64,000 bases of DNA from Stercorarius parasiticus (Eukaryota; Chordata; Aves; Charadriiformes; Stercorariidae): the NCBI GenBank assembly GCA_013396915.1, contig VWZL01004598.1:658122-722121 (forward strand). The letters run 5' to 3'. Below are positions 60,772-64,000 of the stretch, piece after piece. Positions within the stretch are counted from its first letter, which is position 1. Every line of letters starts with the position of its first letter. Position numbers and translations under genes: made by a program. The notes below the pieces were generated by a model. It had not been told where the DNA came from and did no database searches. It saw only the letters and a list, made by a program, of their open reading frames with translations.

Positions 60772-60788
60772 CCATGGGCCAAATGCTG

Positions 60789-60880
60789 TGGCCGGATTTT
60801 CAGAAGGCTTCAGCCCCACTGACATCTCACCAAAAGCAATAGGAACCACTACCCCCTTTGGCCCTTTTGAGACTCTGTCA
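60789..60880. mobile_element. palindromic MITE-like relic (GATTTTCAGAAGG type)
   Basis: GGCCGGATTTTCAGAAGGCT on the left and CCTTTGGCCCTTTTGAGACT on the right are decayed inverted arms around CCCACTGACATC...AGCAATAGGAACC. This resembles the sauropsid palindrome CTGGATTTTCAAAGGnGCTCAGC...CTTTTGAAAATC. A further scrap of similar texture (CATCTGGCCCTGAC, CCTGGTGTAAAACAGCG) lies at 60942-60991. Confidence 0.45.
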
Positions 60881-61296
60881 TTGAGGTGAGGAGAGTGAGA
60901 TGCGATTTATCATCCCTCATGCCGCGTTAGCAGCTTACGCCATCTGGCCCTGACCTACAGCACAGGTACCTTGCCCTGGTGTAAAACAGCGTTTCTGGGG
61001 ATGTAGCCAGCATCCTAAGCAAGATCTTTTGGGGGGGAAAAAAGGCAAAAAAAAACCCCAAAATGGCAAAAAAAAAAAAGGCAACACTGTTGGCTCTTAG
61101 TGGGATAGCAACCTTTTAACTTGTGTTCCTAAATTTGAATCGGCCAGTCCGAATTTCCGAGTGCAGGCTCCATCCGGCACGCTGGCCGGCGCGCGTCTCT
61201 TCAGCAGGATGTTCCTCAGCCCAGCTGTAGTGTGGGGTACTCAGAATCTGAACTGGAGTTTACAAAATACCCTGTCCAGCTTACACTCCTGTTATG

Positions 61297-61304
61297 TGTA
61301 AATA
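61297..61304 (+). promoter_or_regulatory. DLG2: Pumilio-type motif TGTAAATA
   Basis: An exact TGTANATA octamer 30 nt before the AATAAA at 61334. PUM1/PUM2 repress mRNAs through this motif in 3' UTRs. An 8-mer of this kind is expected by chance every few kilobases in AT-rich DNA, so the call is tentative. Confidence 0.3.
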
Positions 61305-61333
61305 CTCTGCGCATCCATTCCATTTGTGTAAAG

Positions 61334-61339
61334 AATAAA
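61334..61339 (+). terminator. DLG2: candidate distal poly(A) signal AATAAA
   Basis: AATAAA in AAAGAATAAAGCACAC with a GT/T-rich element (GCTGTGTCCTTGCTT) about 45 nt downstream. It is the best-formed poly(A) signal of the region and lies 5.2 kb after the stop codon, consistent with the long 3' UTR known for DLG2 in mammals. Confidence 0.45.
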
Positions 61340-61365
61340 GCACACACAATTATAAAAATTAAGAT

Positions 61366-64000
61366 GTATATTTCATACTAGCTGTGTCCTTGCTTATTTA
61401 TTCCAGTCCAAGCTCTCAGCTGTGGTTCAGTTGTAAATGCTTGATAGAGTGTTTATAAATATGTCATGAATTTTATTATAAAATATTAATATTAAAGCAT
61501 TTTTACACTTTATAGCAAATGGCTTCTTCACAAGGCATAATTTGTCTTTTTTCCTTAAAGCAGAATAGTAAAAGAGAATGAACATGCTCTTAATACGTCT
61601 TGAGACACTATCACATCTATCACACAAGACAGACACAAGTGTGGAAATGGGATGGTGGTTCCAAAAATGACGGAGGATACAGAAACTTTTTTCTTTCTTG
61701 CGCTTTTTTTCTTTTTGACTTCACATTGACGTGGAAGTTACCACCACTAGAAGATTCACTCTAGTGAAGTACCACCACTTTCTCCTTAGCACACTTCTGC
61801 TGCGCATTGGGTATCATCAGCATCTTGGTGAATAATTATCAGAAAATTTTTTTTTTCATTAAAGAATTGTTCCACGTTTCTGACATCACAGCACATCCAT
61901 TGGGATAAGGACTGTAACAATCACACGCTTGTAAGCAGCTTGGTGGAGCATAAACTTCCGTTGTGCTACGGAGTCCCAACAGCCCAAGAACCTTGGGTTT
62001 CGGCCATCCCAGGAATGTCTTCGCAGATGGTTTGTGGGCTCCGGGGAGGCCAGTGAACATTGTCAGTATCGGGCAGAGGCAGAAACATGACAGGGACACT
62101 GCTGTCAACACACAGACAGCAAGGCTCAGTCTGCAGAAGACCACGGAGCCTCCATATGGCTCTGGGAGCCACAACTGACACTACAGGGAGAAAAACTCTG
62201 TCCACAGAGTTTTACATGCGTAATCACAAGCACGGTTAATCGTCTAAACATACATTGTGAGGCTTTAGACTTCTCCAGTAGATTCAGAAGAGGGAGAGAA
62301 TCCAAACAACAGCTCACATTGATATGCAGATGAGCACAACTTCGGGGAAAAAAAAAAGTTAGCAAGTTATTTTTGAGATGCCAGCCTGTTTACTGAGTGA
62401 TTTTTCACAGCAGTAAGTTACTGCTCCAACAATCTTAGCAACAAAGTGAAGTTGCTTTCCTGAGCAGCACTGTACAAAGCAATCTGTAGGTGGGCTCTTC
62501 CTTACAGAGCAGCATCTCTTATTAAAGTACTTTCTTCTTCATCCTATCTCTAGGCAAACCTGAGCTAATTCCCCGGACTAAATTCTGCAAAAACAAGAGA
62601 AATTTGAAAAACAATCTCTATAAAATGCCTGGGAAGCAGGAAATGCTTAAAATTGGAGGAAACTAGACATGCTGTGACTATTGATTGAGGCAGTGGTGGC
62701 AAACTTTGACAGCCTGTTGCCTCATCCAGGCATGGAGTATGTCCTGAATGGTCACCTTCTCTCATTTGTCCCACCGCCTTTTAATGGTCCCTTCAGACAG
62801 CCAGACAAATATCTGGACTCAGTTGTCCAATCACACCCCCGTGGCTTGAAAGACACCATGTCCCAGTTTGAAAAATTATTTGGGACCAGCATTGCAAGGT
62901 AGGTGGGCAGAACTTCTACGTACCGATACCACCAAGTGCCTAATCCGCCTTGGGAAAGTCATTTCACACTGATTTTCAAAGGAATTTATGTGCCTATCTG
63001 GCATCAGCAAGTTATTCATTTCACTGTAATTGTAGCGCTTTACAGCTGGCACATAGCAAGGAAATGACACCTGGGTCCCTTTGTCACCTGTGGCAGAGCA
63101 GGAGAATGGAGCGTCAGTTCCTAAATCTCTGGGCAGCTACGAGATCCCCTTCCCCCCCAGCAATCCACACAGCAACCTTTGTTATCAAAAATCTTGGACA
63201 ATGCAGAAATAGTTACCATAATAGCCCTGCCAGAGCAGGACTCACCAACAGCACCATTACAAAGCCCGTTGCTGCAAGGAAGGTTGGAGAGCAAGGGTTG
63301 GTTGGCTGGACAGGTCACCAGTAAAACAGCCACAGCTGAACTGGTCTGTCGACCAGTTTGGAACGCTGTGGACAAAAGCCCAGCTCCCCTGCTCAGTGGA
63401 GGGGGGCTGTTCTGCATAGCACCCGCTGCTGCAGTCTCCTGCTGATGGAGATGGTCCCTCCCTGACACGCCGGGGAGCTGATGGTGCCAGATATCCCAGG
63501 GAGGCAGAGCGTGGTGCCCAGAAGAGATAACTAATTTTAGTCAGCGAAGAAATTGAAAGGCTTGCTGCGGAAGCTCATTAACTGCTGTCAACTGCTCATT
63601 AGCCCTTGATCTAAGCAGAAGCAGGTGGTGGCAACCAGGGAAAATGAATTAGGTCTACTATATTATTAGTGTAATAGTAATGGGGCTGTTATAACATCAG
63701 TGGAAAAGCAACACGCAGCTGGCCTCTACGCTACACCGACTGATTAGCTAATGTCTCAGGCTAAACAACTAGCCTGAGTTTGAGGGATTGCTCTGGTATG
63801 TACGGAGGGTAAGGAGCTTCCACCTAGGCTTCTCATGGCTTCCCTTCCACAGAGTGGCTCCCTGATGCTGCCAAAGACTTTGCCTTGCAGTAAAGTCTAG
63901 AAATTCAATAGGGCATCAGCTATAAATTGCAATTTGCAGATGTCTTTAAGCTGCAAAACTCTAGGATGGGCTTTAAACATGTGAGAAAATTACAAAGATG
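61366..64000. other. downstream region, no gene recognised
   Basis: Presumed 3' flank of DLG2 or the end of a longer UTR. AT-rich to about 61.9 kb, then mixed composition. An open frame at 62681-62902 ends just before a donor-like AAGGTAGGT, but its peptide matches nothing I know. GC-richer sequence at 63050-63520 has overlapping open frames in several registers without splice signals or similarity. No CR1, rRNA or tRNA is seen. Confidence 0.7.

Larger units (their letters stand above)
56121..61365 (+). other. DLG2: probable DLG2 3' UTR (end unresolved)
   Basis: No donor site is needed after the stop, and mammalian DLG2 is known to have a multi-kilobase 3' UTR. The region contains candidate poly(A) signals at 57144, 58849, 60249 and 61334, AU-rich motifs, homopolymer tracts (T25 at 58364-58388, A-rich at 59074-59125 and 61030-61081), an AC-rich tract near 56964-56997 and several MITE-like relics plus a CR1 tail. 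No other gene was recognised. The right boundary is chosen just after the last strong AATAAA; transcript reads are needed to fix it. Confidence 0.45.

Noticed and set aside
62681..62902. 74-codon open frame ending just before a donor-like AAGGTAGGT
   Set aside because: The peptide matches no family I know, there is no good acceptor or promoter context, and one open frame of this length is expected by chance. Kept only as a note in the downstream region.
1..64000. CRISPR arrays, operons, phage, plasmid origins, tRNA or rRNA genes
   Set aside because: None was seen. The spliced vertebrate gene structure and LINE content make prokaryotic features implausible, and no tRNA-like or rRNA-like block was recognised by eye.

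Overview
This is a vertebrate nuclear genomic window, almost certainly from a bird. It carries the 3' end of one very large gene, DLG2 (PSD-93/chapsyn-110, a DLG-family MAGUK synaptic scaffold), on the + strand. The avian assignment rests on CR1 LINE tails ending in the ATTCTRTG repeat, a low overall repeat load and old palindromic repeats of sauropsid type. I cannot name the species. There are no bacterial, plasmid or phage features.

Layout. Positions 1-2775 are intron. Eleven DLG2 exons follow, each supported by protein similarity, AG/GT splice sites and consistent codon phase: SH3 core (2776-2952), basic hook (14107-14182), two alternative hook exons (33118-33217 and 34107-34152), a 42-nt cassette (37223-37264), the SH3-GK linker (45864-45914), five guanylate-kinase-like (GK) exons (46714-46815, 47770-47942, 48648-48757, 54917-55008, 56014-56120) ending in TAA at 56118-56120. 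A probable long 3' UTR follows, with several candidate poly(A) signals (the farthest at 61334). From about 61.4 kb to the end I see no gene. N-terminal and PDZ exons must lie to the left, outside the window.

How the parts work together. The exons encode the SH3-HOOK-GK module of a MAGUK. The hook is alternatively spliced. Exons 33118 and 34107 both enter in phase 0 and leave in phase 1. Using one keeps the frame; using both gives a stop 7 codons into the second exon; using neither shifts the frame to a stop in the first GK exon. The 42-nt cassette is symmetric and can be included or skipped after either. GCATG/TGCATG words (RBFOX-type) and a long T tract flank these exons.

Mobile DNA. Six CR1 fragments (four +, two -), one ancient decayed CR1, one MIR-like SINE and several palindromic MITE-like relics were found, the last mostly in the 3' UTR. 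All three assembly-ambiguity sites (single N at 9241 and 23704, the 120-N gap at 49033-49152) fall inside CR1 copies. A 116-bp tandem duplication of a polypyrimidine tract lies at 52433-52690. I found no previously undescribed multigene system; the most informative signals are the hook splicing logic and the repeat-built 3' UTR.
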